The notes below the pieces were generated by a model. The model saw nothing but the letters and a program-made list of their open reading frames with translations, was not told the DNA's origin and ran no database searches. From Pseudovibrio sp. JCM 19062 (lineage in GTDB: Bacteria; Pseudomonadota; Alphaproteobacteria; Rhizobiales; Stappiaceae): a DNA stretch of 45,861 nt. The DNA lies in contig BAXV01000030.1 of NCBI GenBank assembly GCA_001310715.1, positions 1 through 45,861 of the forward strand, read 5' to 3'. A program made the position numbers and the translations under genes. Each line of letters opens with the position of its first letter. Position 1 is the stretch's first letter. Positions 1 through 9,533 of the stretch are shown in pieces.

Positions 1-398
1 AGGGACGCAATCCGCAAGGAAGCCAAAGAACGTATCGAGAAATACGATATTCGCCCACCAACCACCGAAATGACAGCTGCGAAGTTCTCTGGCGGCAACC
101 AGCAGAAAATCGTTCTGGCACGTGAGATTGAGTGTGACCCGGACGTTCTTCTGATCGGTCAGCAACCCGCGGCGTTGATATTGGTGCGATTGAGTACATC
201 CACAACCGGATCATGGATATGCGGGCGCAGGGAAAAGCAGTGCTTCTCGTATCCGTGGAACTAGACGAAATTCGCTCTCTCTCAGACCGCATCATTGTCA
301 TGTTTGATGGCAACGTGGTCGGTGAGCGTGGGCCAGAAGCAACAGAGCAGGATCTTGGCCTTCTCATGGCTGGTGTCAATCAAGAGGCAGCAGAATGA
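1..398 (+). CDS. Nucleoside ABC importer ATP-binding protein, C-terminal part (frameshift)
   Basis: This is the C-terminal end of a duplicated sugar/nucleoside-type ABC ATPase (BmpA-associated family, like NupO), cut by the window edge. The second ABC signature SGGNQQK lies near 88-108, followed by a degenerate Walker B (DPDVLLIGQ). One base is missing near 163. Restoring a C gives [16 protein letters not shown], which is the D-loop region, and the frame then runs to TGA at 396-398 through the H-region (LVSVELDEI). It energises uptake through the two permeases that follow. The frameshift lies in a short C run and is probably a sequencing error. Confidence 0.88.
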
Positions 399-459
399 TC
401 ATGAACACCCTGCTTTATAATAATATTTGCTTTGACCTGACATTTGGGGGAACACAGAA

Positions 460-1562
460 ATGAGTAAGGGGCAACTTCCTCGTTGGGTTGATTTCGGTCT
501 GCTACCGGCCCTCAACCTGATCGCGGCATTCATCGTTTCTGGCTTGGTAGTTGTAATCATCGGCGAAGATCCATTCGAAGCTGTTAAATGGCTCGTCTGG
601 GGCGCCTTGGGTTATGGTGAGGGCATTGGCTATACCCTCTACTACGCAACCAACTTTATCTTTACCGGCTTGGCTGTGGCAGTCGCCTTCCATGCTGGTC
701 TGTTCAACATTGGTGGTGAAGGTCAGGCCTACGTAGGTGGTCTGGGTATCGCGCTGGCCTGTCTTGCGCTCGATCGCTTCATTCCATGGTGGGTCACATT
801 CCCGTTTGCCATTGCAGGCGGCGCGCTCTTCGGGGCAGCTTGGGCATTCATCCCGGCTTACTTGCAAGCAAAGCGCGGATCTCACATCGTGATCACGACA
901 ATCATGTTCAACTTCATCGCATCTGCGTTGATGGTGTACCTGTTGTCTAACATCTTGATCCCTCAGGGGACCATGTCTCCATCCTCCCGTAACTTCGAGG
1001 CAGGCGGTCAGCTTCCGCTTCTCAGAAACGTCTTCACCAGCTTCGACTTCGGTCAGTCTCCGGTGAACCTTGCGTTCTTCCTCGCCCTTGCGGTTTGTGT
1101 GGTGGTTTGGCTTCTCATCTGGCACACCAAACTAGGTTATGAAATCCGCAGCTTTGGCAAAAACCCGGACGCAGCAGCCTATGCCGGCATTTCTCCAGTA
1201 CGCATCACGATTATCACCATGTTGATCTCCGGTGCGCTTGCAGGCCTCATGGGCATCAACGTTGTGATGGGTGAGCAAACCCGTCTGCTGCTCGACTTTG
1301 CAGGTGGTGCTGGCTTCGTAGGTATTGCCGTAGCGCTTATGGGACGAGGGCACCGATCGGGATTATTCTCGCAGCCATGCTCTTCGGTTTGCTCTATCAG
1401 GGCGGCGCAGAACTGGCCTTCGAAATCCCGACAATCTCTCGCGATATGATCGTGGTCATTCAGGCACTGGTCATTCTCTTCGCTGGTGCTCTGGAGCATA
1501 TGTTCCGCCCGGCAGTCGTAGCGTTCTTCGATCGCTTCTCTTCAGACACAGCAGAAGCTTAA
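460..1562 (+). CDS. Nucleoside ABC transporter permease 1 (frameshift)
   Basis: Integral membrane permease of the BPD_transp_2 type found in BmpA/NupNOPQ nucleoside importers. It starts at ATG 460 after a purine-rich GGGGGAA ribosome site. Several hydrophobic segments span the protein, with the conserved EAA-like loop KNPDAAAYAGI near residue 240. One G is missing from a G run at 1348-1350. After restoring it, the frame continues as GAPIGIILAAMLFG to the TAA at 1560-1562, about 367 residues, normal for the family. It lies 61 bp after the ATPase gene and 10 bp before the second permease, so it is part of the same operon. Confidence 0.87.
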
Positions 1563-1572
1563 GGAGACGGAC

Positions 1573-2541
1573 ATGTTAGACACAATTATTCTTGTTCTCG
1601 ACAGTACGTTCCGGCTGTCAACTCCCCTTCTGTTTGCGTGCCTTGCAGGCCTGTTCTCAGAGCGCTCCGGTATCGTAGATATCGGTCTGGAAGGGAAGAT
1701 CCTCGGCTCTGCATTTGCTGCTGCTGCTGCTGCCTACGTATTCCAGAGCCCATGGATTGGTTTGCTGGCTGGTATCTTTGTTTCTGTCCTGTTGGCGTTG
1801 ATACACGGTTACGCATCTATTACCCAGCGCGGCAACCAGGTGGTTTCCGGCGTTGCGATCAACTTCCTTGCAGCTGGTTTGACCGTATTGCTTGGTCAGG
1901 CGTGGTTCTCACAAGGTGGTCGTACGCCTGCATTGGATAGCGCCAGCCGGTTCAACAACATTGAGCTTCCATTTGCTGATGCTTTGGCGGACGTCCCGGT
2001 GTTCGGCCCAATCTACGCAAACCTGATCTCCGGTCACAACATCCTGGTGTATGCATCTTTCGCTGCCGTGCCGCTGGTCTGGTGGATTGTGTTCAGAACC
2101 CGCTTTGGTCTGCGTCTGCGTGCTGTTGGCGAGAACCCGTCTGCAGCTGATACAGCCGGTCTGTCAGTAACACTGCTACGTTACAGGGCAACAATCATCT
2201 GTGGTATTCTCTGCGGATTCTCCGGTGCTTACCTGTCTGTTGCGCAGGGCGCTGGTTTTATCAAGGATATGAGCGCGGGTAAGGGCTTTATTGCTCTGGC
2301 AGCTCTAATCTTTGCAAAGTGGAAGCCAGTGAACGCCATGTTCACATGCCTTCTCTTCGGATTCCTGGATGCATTGGCAATTCGTCTTCAGGGTCAGGAA
2401 ATTCCTGGAATTGGTGAGGTTCCTGTTCAGGTATTCCAGGCTCTGCCTTACGTGCTGACTGTGGTTCTTCTTGCAGGCTTTATCGGTCGCGCAATCCCAC
2501 CGAAGGCATCTGGTATCCCTTACGTTAAAGAGCGTACATAA
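1573..2541 (+). CDS. Nucleoside ABC transporter permease 2
   Basis: Intact 322-residue membrane permease of the same BPD_transp_2 family (NupQ-like partner). It begins MLDTIILVLDSTFRLSTPLL and has the family signatures ERSGIVDIGLEGK near residue 30 and GENPSAADTAGLSV near residue 185. About eight to nine hydrophobic segments are visible. The start ATG 1573 follows AAGGAGACGG at a good spacing. A GCT repeat around 1707-1722 encodes a run of alanines inside a membrane helix and looks ordinary. With the upstream permease it forms the heterodimeric membrane channel. The exact substrate (purine, pyrimidine or both) cannot be read from sequence, but the neighbours favour nucleosides. Confidence 0.9.
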   Translation: MLDTIILVLDSTFRLSTPLLFACLAGLFSERSGIVDIGLEGKILGSAFAAAAAAYVFQSPWIGLLAGIFVSVLLALIHGYASITQRGNQVVSGVAINFLAAGLTVLLGQAWFSQGGRTPALDSASRFNNIELPFADALADVPVFGPIYANLISGHNILVYASFAAVPLVWWIVFRTRFGLRLRAVGENPSAADTAGLSVTLLRYRATIICGILCGFSGAYLSVAQGAGFIKDMSAGKGFIALAALIFAKWKPVNAMFTCLLFGFLDALAIRLQGQEIPGIGEVPVQVFQALPYVLTVVLLAGFIGRAIPPKASGIPYVKERT

Positions 2542-2552
2542 GGAAAATAATA

Positions 2553-2957
2553 ATGAGTGCGTTTGACAAGCTTTTTGAAGAAGCGAAGGCGGCCCGAGAA
2601 ACCGCCTACGCGCCATACTCCAACTTCAAGGTGGGTGCTGCATTGCTCACCACCGATGGCAAAGTAGTCTCCGGGTGCAACGTCGAAAACGGCGCTTTCC
2701 CGGAAGGTACCTGCGCTGAAGGCGGAGCAATCGCGGCAATGGTTCGCGCAGGCTCCACCAAGATTGACGAGGTTGTGGTGATCGCGGATGCCGCGCTGTG
2801 CACACCATGTGGTGGTTGCCGTCAAAAACTTTCAGAATTTGCAAGCAATCGGCAGATCAAGATCCATGTTGCCAATCTGGAAGGTCTGCGCAGAACCTTC
2901 ACCATGGAAGAACTGCTGCCTGCTGGCTTTGAATTGAATGAACAGATTGAGGATTGA
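2553..2957 (+). CDS. cdd: Cytidine deaminase
   Basis: Intact 134-residue homotetrameric-type cytidine/deoxycytidine deaminase, which converts (deoxy)cytidine to (deoxy)uridine and ammonia. The zinc site is plain: C54-A-E56 in GTCAEGGAI, where Glu56 is the proton shuttle, and P-C86-x-x-C89 in TPCGGCRQ. The substrate-binding N-x-E motif is in GCNVENGAF. The length matches the short bacterial form. It starts 11 bp after the permease gene, and the next gene begins 2 bp after its stop, so the genes are probably translationally coupled. It prepares pyrimidine nucleosides for the phosphorylase DeoA downstream. Confidence 0.95.
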   Translation: MSAFDKLFEEAKAARETAYAPYSNFKVGAALLTTDGKVVSGCNVENGAFPEGTCAEGGAIAAMVRAGSTKIDEVVVIADAALCTPCGGCRQKLSEFASNRQIKIHVANLEGLRRTFTMEELLPAGFELNEQIED

Positions 2958-2959
2958 TT

Positions 2960-3765
2960 ATGAGCGGATTTGGTAAAGAGTCAGCGGATATTGTACGCGC
3001 TGCTCGCCCAGGTGATTATAAAGTTGGAATGATCCTCGGTTCTGGTCTGGGTTCTCTTGCTGAAGAAGTCGAAGACGCGGTTCGCGTGCCATATAACCGC
3101 CTCACAGGTTTCCCAGTCTCATCTGTTACTGCGCACGCAAGTGAGCTTGTTGCAGGCACTCTGGAAGGTGTTCCGGTTGTTATTCTGTCCGGCCGTGCAC
3201 ACTACTATGAGAGCGGCAATCCATCCGTGATGCGCACTCCGCTTGAAACACTTCAGGCACTTGGTTGTGAAACAATCGTTGCAACCAATGCTGCAGGCTC
3301 CCTGCGTGACAATATCAAACCGGGTTCTCCAATGCTGATCAACGACCATATCAACTGGTCAGGTCTGAACCCACTCATCGGTGAAGAAGACGAGAGCCGT
3401 TTCCTCGACCTCTCCGCCGCATACGATCCAGAGCTTCGTGAGCAGCTCAAGAAAGCTGCTGCTCAAGTTGGTGAAGATCTCGAAGAGGGCGTCTACATGT
3501 GGTTCTCCGGTCCGTCTTTCGAGACCCCGGCAGAAATTCGCATGTCTCAGGTGCTCGGTGCTGATGCCGTTGGCATGTCCACCGTTCCGGAAGTGATTAT
3601 GTCTCGCTTCCTTGGCATGCGCGTCGCAGCAATCTCCACCATCACCAATATGGGAGCTGGCCTACAAGCCACGGCCTCTCTCATGATGAAACTAAGGAAA
3701 TGGCCCCGCTTGGAGCGGCCAAGATCAAAAAGATTTTGCGTGCCTTCCTCAAAAACATGGCTTGA
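2960..3765 (+). CDS. punA: Purine nucleoside phosphorylase, trimeric type (frameshift)
   Basis: Phosphorolyses purine (deoxy)nucleosides to base plus (deoxy)ribose-1-phosphate. It belongs to the trimeric PNP class: phosphate loop GSGLG near residue 25, GRAHYYE near residue 80, GPSFETPAEI near residue 190, and the base-binding Asn in ITNMGAG. One G is missing at 3673-3674. Restoring it gives ATGLSHDETKEMAPLG, the usual C-terminal helix, and a stop at 3763-3765, for about 268 residues. The start is ATG 2960 (an upstream TTG at 2954 overlaps cdd). The hexameric DeoD has a different sequence, so deoD is not the right symbol. Confidence 0.9.
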
Positions 3766-3779
3766 AGGAAACTGGCAAA

Positions 3780-4559
3780 ATGACCGAAGCATCGATAAAA
3801 GAAACAGCAAAGCGTGCTCTAGGACTAATCGATCTAACCAACCTGAATGATGATTGTACTGCAGAAGATGTAGCAGCACTTATTGAGCGCTCCACTACAC
3901 CTTACGGTCACACTGCAGCCATCTGCATCTGGCCTCGCTTTGTAAAGCAGGCTGCTGAACTGCTGAAGAACTCACCGGTCCGTATTGCTACTGTTGTGAA
4001 CTTCCCTGCTGGCGGTGAAGACACAGCTGCAGTGATCGAAGAAACCAAACAGGCTCTCGCAGACGGCGCGGACGAAATTGACCTCGTCATGCCATATCGC
4101 GCATTCGCTGAAGGCCGTCGTGGTTTCGCTGAAGATCAGATCAAACAGGTGCGTAAAGCAATTCCTGCTCCAGCATTGCTTAAGGTTATCCTTGAAACTG
4201 GTGAGCTGAAGGATCCTCGTCTGATCCACGTCGCATCTGAAGTTGCAATTGCGCAGGGCGCAGACTTCATCAAAACCTCGACAGGTAAGGTGAAGGTCAA
4301 CGCAACTCTGGAATCAGCCGAAATCATGCTCAATGTTCTGCGTGAAACTTCCAAGGAAGATCACCGCACTGTTGGCTTCAAGCCAGCTGGTGGTGTGCGC
4401 AGCGTAGAAGACGCAGCTGAATACTTGAAACTGGCTGACGAACTGATGGGCAGCAACTGGGTATCTGCAGCAACGTTCCGTTTTGGCGCAAGTGGCCTGC
4501 TTGATGCAGTGCTCGCTGGCATCGAAGACCGTGACACCACCACTAAAGAGACCTACTGA
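3780..4559 (+). CDS. deoC: Deoxyribose-phosphate aldolase
   Basis: Intact, about 259 residues. It cleaves 2-deoxyribose-5-phosphate to glyceraldehyde-3-phosphate and acetaldehyde, the last step of deoxynucleoside catabolism. The Schiff-base lysine is in FIKTSTGK near residue 167, and the proton-relay lysine in GFKPAGGVR near residue 200. ATG 3780 is preferred because AAGGAA lies 9 bases upstream. An in-frame TTG at 3762 would overlap the corrected purine nucleoside phosphorylase stop. The next gene starts 1 bp after its stop. Length and motifs match the longer E. coli/eukaryote-type DeoC. Confidence 0.94.
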   Translation: MTEASIKETAKRALGLIDLTNLNDDCTAEDVAALIERSTTPYGHTAAICIWPRFVKQAAELLKNSPVRIATVVNFPAGGEDTAAVIEETKQALADGADEIDLVMPYRAFAEGRRGFAEDQIKQVRKAIPAPALLKVILETGELKDPRLIHVASEVAIAQGADFIKTSTGKVKVNATLESAEIMLNVLRETSKEDHRTVGFKPAGGVRSVEDAAEYLKLADELMGSNWVSAATFRFGASGLLDAVLAGIEDRDTTTKETY

Positions 4560-4560
4560 T

Positions 4561-5876
4561 ATGCTTCCTCAAGAATCGTTCGTAAGAAACGTCAAGGCGA
4601 AGTCCTTAGCAAAGAAGAAATCCAGTTCTTCGTAAAGGGCATCACCGACAATAGCGTAACCGAGGGGCAAATTGCTGCTCTGGCAATGGCTGTGTTCTTT
4701 AATGGTCTCACTGTGAACGAGCGCGTTGCTCTGACACTTGGCATGCGCGACAGTGGCGACGTTCTCGACTGGTCCGACATCGACGCGCCAATCGTTGACA
4801 AGCACTCCACCGGTGGTGTTGGCGACAACGTTTCTCTGATGCTCGCTCCTGCACTTGCTGCAAACGGCGCTGCTGTTCCAATGATCTCTGGTCGTGGCCT
4901 CGGTCACACCGGTGGTACGCTGGACAAGCTGGAAACCATTCCGGGCTACACCGCGAAACCGTCCAACGAACTGTTCCGCAAGGTTGTTCGTGACGTGGGC
5001 TGTGCAATCATTGGCCAGACCGGTGACCTGGCACCTGCTGACAAGCGCTTCTACGGTATCCGTGATGTGACCGCGACTGTTGAGAGCATCGATCTCATCA
5101 CCGCATCCATCCTGTCCAAGAAGCTCGCTGCTGGCCTTGAAACTCTGGTTCTCGACGTTAAGTGGGGCACCGGCGCATTCATGGCAAACTATGAAGATGC
5201 AAAAGCTCTGGCAGAAAGCCTCGTGCTTGTTGCAAACGGTGCAGGTCTCAAAACCACTGCGTTGCTGACCGACATGAACGAGTCTCTGGCATCTGCTGCT
5301 GGTAACGCGATCGAAGTTCAGAACGCTGTCGACTTCCTCAAAGGCACTCACGTTGACAACCGTCTGTGGGATGTGACCGTTGCAATCGGTGCAGAAGGTC
5401 TTGCCACCTCTGGTCTTGCTGACTCCGTTGATGACGGTAAGAAGAAGATGGAAGAAGCCTTCACCTCCGGTAAGGCAGCTGAAATCTTTGGTAAGATGGT
5501 TGGTGAACTCGGCGGTCCAAACGACTTCATGGAGAAGCCGGAAGCATACCTTGCCAAGGCTCCGATCCAGCGCGCGGTTCATGTGCCGGAAGCATCTTTG
5601 ATCACTGGTGTGGATGCACGTGCCGTTGGTCTTGCAGTTGTTGAACTTGGTGGTGGTCGCCGTGCCGCAGCGGATGAAATTGATCCTGCTGTTGGTCTGA
5701 CAGACATTGCTGGTGTTGGCACAACTGTCGACAGCGAAACTCCAATCGCTGTGATCCACGCACATACCGAAGATCAGGTAGAGCGCGCAGAGAAAGTTCT
5801 GCGTGACGCATACTCCTTCGGTTCTGCGGCGGACGTCAAAGAGTTCGCCACAGTTCGTGACCGTATTGCGCCTTAA
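4561..5876 (+). CDS. deoA: Thymidine phosphorylase (frameshift)
   Basis: Converts thymidine or deoxyuridine plus phosphate to the base and 2-deoxyribose-1-phosphate. The open frame from 4686 shows the family signature SGRGLGHTGGTLDKLE and the phosphate-binding KHSTGGVGDN. The true start is ATG 4561, giving MLPQEIVRKKRQGEVLSKEE once a missing A at 4574-4575 is restored. That N-terminal helical segment is normal for the family. The resulting length, about 439 residues, is also normal. The gene is coupled to deoC. Restoring a single base recovers the whole N-terminus, so the gene is most likely intact in the organism. Confidence 0.92.
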
Positions 5877-5900
5877 TCCGCGCAGCAATAATTAACTGGC

Positions 5901-5954
5901 AGGACAGCCTCTCACCTCTATTAGAGCAGACATTATCTGATTGAGAGCTGTCCT
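5901..5954 (+). repeat. Long imperfect inverted repeat between deoA and deoB
   Basis: In the 98-bp deoA-deoB gap the arms AGGACAGCCTCTCA (5901-5914) and TGAGAGCTGTCCT (5942-5954) pair over 13 positions with one bulged C. The 27-base loop contains a small CTCT-ATT-AGAG hairpin. It ends 20 bases before the deoB start and has no U-run after it, so it does not look like an intrinsic terminator. A role in mRNA processing, stability or attenuation is possible but unproven. Confidence 0.6.
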
Positions 5955-5974
5955 CCAAAACGAAGGAAACGCGA

Positions 5975-7194
5975 ATGCCACGCGCAATTATGTGTGTACT
6001 CGACAGCTTCGGTATCGGCGCTGCCGACGACGCTGACAAGTTTGGCGATGTCGGCTCCGACACCCTCGGTCACATTGCTGATGCATGTGCAGAAGGCAAA
6101 GGCGATAAAGAAGGTCTGCGTAGCGGTCTTCTTTCCGTACCAAACATGGATCGTCTTGGACTGGGCGCTGCCGCTCGTGCATCCACTGGCAAAGCTATCA
6201 AAGGTCTGGATTTTTCGGGCACTCCGGAAGCCAATTGGGGCTTCGCTGCTGAAGTCTCCAACGGCAAAGACACACCATCGGGCCATTGGGAAATCGCTGG
6301 TGTGCCAGTCACATTCGACTGGGGCTACTTCCCGAATGAAAACCCATCCTTCCCTGCGGAACTGATCGAAAAATCATCGAAGTTGGCGAACTGCCGGGCG
6401 TTCTGTGCCTGACACATGGGTCCGGGACGGTTGTCATCGAGGAATTCGGTGAAGAGCATGTCAAAACCGGCAAGCCGATCCTCTACACCTCCGCAGATAG
6501 TGTTCTACAGATCGCTGCTCACGAAGAGACGTTCGGCCTTGAGCGTCTGCTCGATCTTTGTGTGAAGTGCCGCAAGCTGGTTGACGAATACAACATCGGT
6601 CGTGTGATTGCCCGTCCGTTTGTTGGCTCAGTTGAAGCTGGCTTCGAGCGGACTGCAAACCGTCGCGACTACTCTGTTCTTCCTCCCGCTCCAACTGTTC
6701 TGGACCGTCTGGAAGATGCTGGCCGTCAGGTGATTGCAGTCGGCAAGATCTCCGACATTTACGCAGCACAGGGTATCACCAAACTGCTGAAAGGTGCTGG
6801 CAACGATCAGCTCTTTGACCGGACACTGGAAGCAATGGATCTGGCGAAAGACGGAGATCTCGTATTCTCCAACTTCGTCGATTTTGACATGCTTTACGGT
6901 CACCGCCGTGACGTACCGGGCTATGCTGCAGCTCTGGAGCACTTTGACAAGCGTTTGCCAGAGATGATCGAAAAGATGAACGATGGTGATCTGCTTATTC
7001 TGACTGCTGACCACGGTTGTGACCCAACCTGGAAAGGCACAGACCACACCCGTGAGCACGTGCCTGTTCTGGCATTGGTAAAAGGCGAGCAGGGGGCCAA
7101 CATCGGTAAACGCCCGACTTTTGCTGATATCGGTGAAACCGTAGCCAAGCATCTTGGCATTGCAGCGGGCGAGAACGGAAATAGCTTTCTTTAA
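5975..7194 (+). CDS. deoB: Phosphopentomutase (frameshift)
   Basis: Interconverts (deoxy)ribose-1-phosphate and the 5-phosphate, linking both phosphorylases to DeoC and the pentose phosphate pathway. The Mn-binding alkaline-phosphatase-fold motifs are visible: N-terminal [11 protein letters not shown], the phosphate-accepting region in [19 protein letters not shown], and C-terminal [20 protein letters not shown]. One A is missing from an A run at 6369-6373. Restoring it joins LIEK to IIEVGELPG and gives about 406 residues, the usual length. The start ATG 5975 is preceded by GAAGGAAACG. A hairpin follows the stop at 7220-7248. Confidence 0.93.
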
Positions 7195-7219
7195 ATCCAC
7201 TGAGGGATTTTAAAAAAAT

Positions 7220-7248
7220 AAACTGGGCAAACGGTGTTTGCCCAGTTT
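7220..7248 (+). terminator. Hairpin terminator candidate after deoB
   Basis: Perfect 13-bp stem (AAACTGGGCAAAC, 7220-7232, with GTTTGCCCAGTTT, 7236-7248) and a GGT loop, 25 bp after the deoB stop. The plus-strand U-tail is only the stem's own TTT. An A-rich tract precedes the stem, so the hairpin would be a better terminator on the minus strand. It may lower expression of the downstream phyH-add pair relative to deoB. Confidence 0.7.
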
Positions 7249-7345
7249 AGTGTAGCGCGATATATTTCCGAATTGCTTAGAAATTGCAATCGCTAAGGGG
7301 TGCAAGGAGAGGCATCCGTCGCGTTACATAAGAGGGGAATGCAAC

Positions 7346-8221
7346 ATGCAGGCACGTAAGTTTACTGCACAACAAGATGGAAGTTTAACGCCTGAGATGA
7401 AGCTGGCGTTTGAAGAAGATGGCTTCCTGATCCTTGAAGGATTTGCTTCTCCGGAAGAATGCGACCAACTCAAAGCACGGATGACCCGGCTGATTGACGA
7501 GTTCGACCCGGCAACCGTCGCGTCAGTGTTCGAAACAAATGCGCAGGCCCATGCGAAGGACGCCTATTTCCGCGAAAGCGGCGATAAGATCCGTTTCTTC
7601 TTCGAGGCTGAGGCATTTGATGACAACGGTGCTCTGACCAAGGACAAACATCAGGCACTCAACAAAGTTGGCCATGCTCTGCATGACTATGACCCGGTGT
7701 TTGAGCAGTTTTCACGCTCTGCGAAAATGCAGCGTGTTGCGAAAGATATAGGACTGGCAGAGCCTCTGCTTGCCCAGTCCATGTACATCTTCAAACCGCC
7801 TCACATCGGCGGTGAAGTAAACAATCATCAGGACTCCACATTCCTTCACACAACACCGTTGACCTGCACCGGTTTCTGGTTCGCTCTGGAAGATGCGGAC
7901 GAAACCAATGGCGGGTTGTATGGCGTACCGGGTGGTCACAAAGGATCACTGCGCAAACGCTTCCATTACAACGGTGAAGGCTTGGTGATGGAGTCTCTGG
8001 ACGAAACCCCACTCGAGAAATCTGCAGATGATGCAGCTCCACTTGTCGCCCCCAAAGGGACCCTTGTTATCCTCCACGGTCTGGTGCCACACAAATCTGC
8101 GCCGAACCGGTCTGATAAATCCCGTCACGCTTATGCCTTGCATATGGTAGACGGTACGGCGAAATGGTCGGATGACAACTGGATTGTTCGGGCTAAAGAC
8201 AAGCCAATGCACGGATTTTAA
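7346..8221 (+). CDS. Phytanoyl-CoA dioxygenase (PhyH) family protein
   Basis: Intact 291-residue Fe(II)/2-oxoglutarate-dependent oxygenase of the PhyH/PHYHD1 family. The iron facial triad is H161-x-D163 (NNHQDST) and H249 (VPHKSAPN). R260 in KSRHAYALH is the likely 2-oxoglutarate-binding arginine. The N-terminus has the usual AFEEDGFLILEGFASPEEC opening. A strong ribosome site AGAGGGGA lies at 7331-7338. It sits between deoB and add, with only 3 bp to add, so a nucleoside- or nucleobase-linked substrate is a reasonable guess. Family members act on very varied substrates, and no acyl-CoA gene is nearby. The true substrate is unknown. Confidence 0.88.
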   Translation: MQARKFTAQQDGSLTPEMKLAFEEDGFLILEGFASPEECDQLKARMTRLIDEFDPATVASVFETNAQAHAKDAYFRESGDKIRFFFEAEAFDDNGALTKDKHQALNKVGHALHDYDPVFEQFSRSAKMQRVAKDIGLAEPLLAQSMYIFKPPHIGGEVNNHQDSTFLHTTPLTCTGFWFALEDADETNGGLYGVPGGHKGSLRKRFHYNGEGLVMESLDETPLEKSADDAAPLVAPKGTLVILHGLVPHKSAPNRSDKSRHAYALHMVDGTAKWSDDNWIVRAKDKPMHGF

Positions 8222-8224
8222 GAA

Positions 8225-9225
8225 ATGAGACCAATGCAAAATGTGGTGCCGCGTGCTGAATTGCACTGCCATATCGAAGGCGCAGCACCTCCAACGCTCG
8301 TAAGAAAGCTGGCTCAACGCTATGATGTAGACCTTGGTGATTTGTTTGACGCCAACGGAGCCTACAGCTGGCATGATTTTACAACCTTCATTCAACAGTA
8401 CGATGAAGCTGCATCCTTGTTCCGTCGCCCAGGCGATTACGCTGAGCTGGCGGAAACCTACTACAAGATGCTCGCCGCTGAAGGTGTGATCTACGCGGAA
8501 GTTTTCATCTCCCCTGACCACGCCGTCAAAGCAGGCTGAGCTACAAATCCTATCTGGAAGGTATTGTGGCTGGTCTGGAGCGTGCAAAGGCAGACACCGG
8601 CATCGAAGGACGTCTGGTGCCGCTGGGTGTCCGTCACGAAGGCGCTGAATCCGTTGAAGCTGCGGTCAAGGCCGTGATCGACAACCCGCACCCGCTGGTC
8701 ACTGGTTTCGGTCTGGCAGGTGACGAGCGTATCGGTCCGGCAAAGGACTTCGTTAAAGCGTTCGCCATGGCGGGTGAAGCAGGCCTCGGCCTTACAGCAC
8801 ATGCCGGCGAGTTCGGCGGCGCTGAAAGCGTGCGTGATGCACTCGACTACCTGAAGATCACACGTATTGGTCATGGTGTCCGCGCGGTTGAAGATGAAGC
8901 ACTGGTCCAGCGGCTGGTGGATGAGGAAATCACTCTCGAAGTGTGCCCACATTCCAACATTGCGCTCGGCGTCTACTCAAACCTGCGCTTCCATCCGGTG
9001 AACCTGTTGCGTCAGGCAGGCGTTCGCATCACCCTGAACTCCGATGATCCGCCATTCTTCCGGACCACACTTGGTCATGAGTACGTTGAAACTTCTCGTG
9101 TGTTTGGCTGGACTTACGACGTCCAGAAGTCCATCACCAAGAATGCGCTGGAAGCAGCCTTCGTGGATGAGGAAACCCGTAGTATTCTTCTCAAGCGGTT
9201 AGAAACTCTCACAGCAGACGCATGA
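8225..9225 (+). CDS. add: Adenosine deaminase (frameshift)
   Basis: Deaminates (deoxy)adenosine to (deoxy)inosine, which the purine phosphorylase upstream can cleave. Zinc and catalytic motifs of the metallo-amidohydrolase fold are present: ELHCHIEG near residue 14, HAGEFGG, ITRIGHG, and LNSDDPPFF near the C-terminus. One C is missing at 8536. Restoring it gives VKAGLSYKSYLEGIV and a total of about 333 residues. Adenine deaminases share the fold and the SDDP motif, so adenine as substrate cannot be excluded. The start is 3 bp after phyH, pointing to coupled translation. Confidence 0.87.
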
Positions 9226-9315
9226 GTTTCTTCCTGAGTTGAGGTGGGCATAATAAGCGGCAAGACTGGCGAAGCTGGGTTGCTTGTGCTCCAAACTTGA
9301 GAGTGTAGCTAAAAA

Positions 9316-9349
9316 AAAGCCCGTGCCTCCATAAAAAGGCGCGGGCTTT
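9316..9349 (+). terminator. Intrinsic terminator after add
   Basis: A 13-bp stem pairs AAAGCCCGTGCCT (9316-9328) with AGGCGCGGGCTTT (9337-9349) through one G-U pair and an 8-base loop, with an A8 run before it. The rest of the 9226-9533 gap (308 bp) shows no convincing gene. There is a small CTCTG/CAGAG dyad at 9395-9409 that could be part of the URC4 promoter region. Confidence 0.75.
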
Positions 9350-9533
9350 AGTGTGTAGTGATGAGAAGCGGAGAATGGTTCTTAGCAGGAAAATCTCTGA
9401 GGAACAGAGGATCTGTTTGATCACCTCAAGCTCTCATGTATAAGCTGGGCAACCAGACTTCGCTGAACCCGGTGAAACTAAAATTTGAGCGCTTTACAGG
9501 CCTCATCAGGCAAAACGACAGGAACCGACGAAG

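Noticed and set aside
1707..1722. GCT microsatellite in the permease gene
   Set aside because: Encodes alanines in a membrane helix and keeps frame; no sign of phase variation.
4569..5888. 439-residue open frame on the minus strand opposite deoA
   Set aside because: It is a shadow of deoA in a codon-biased gene; the sense strand holds all thymidine phosphorylase motifs, and the antisense protein has no recognisable domain.
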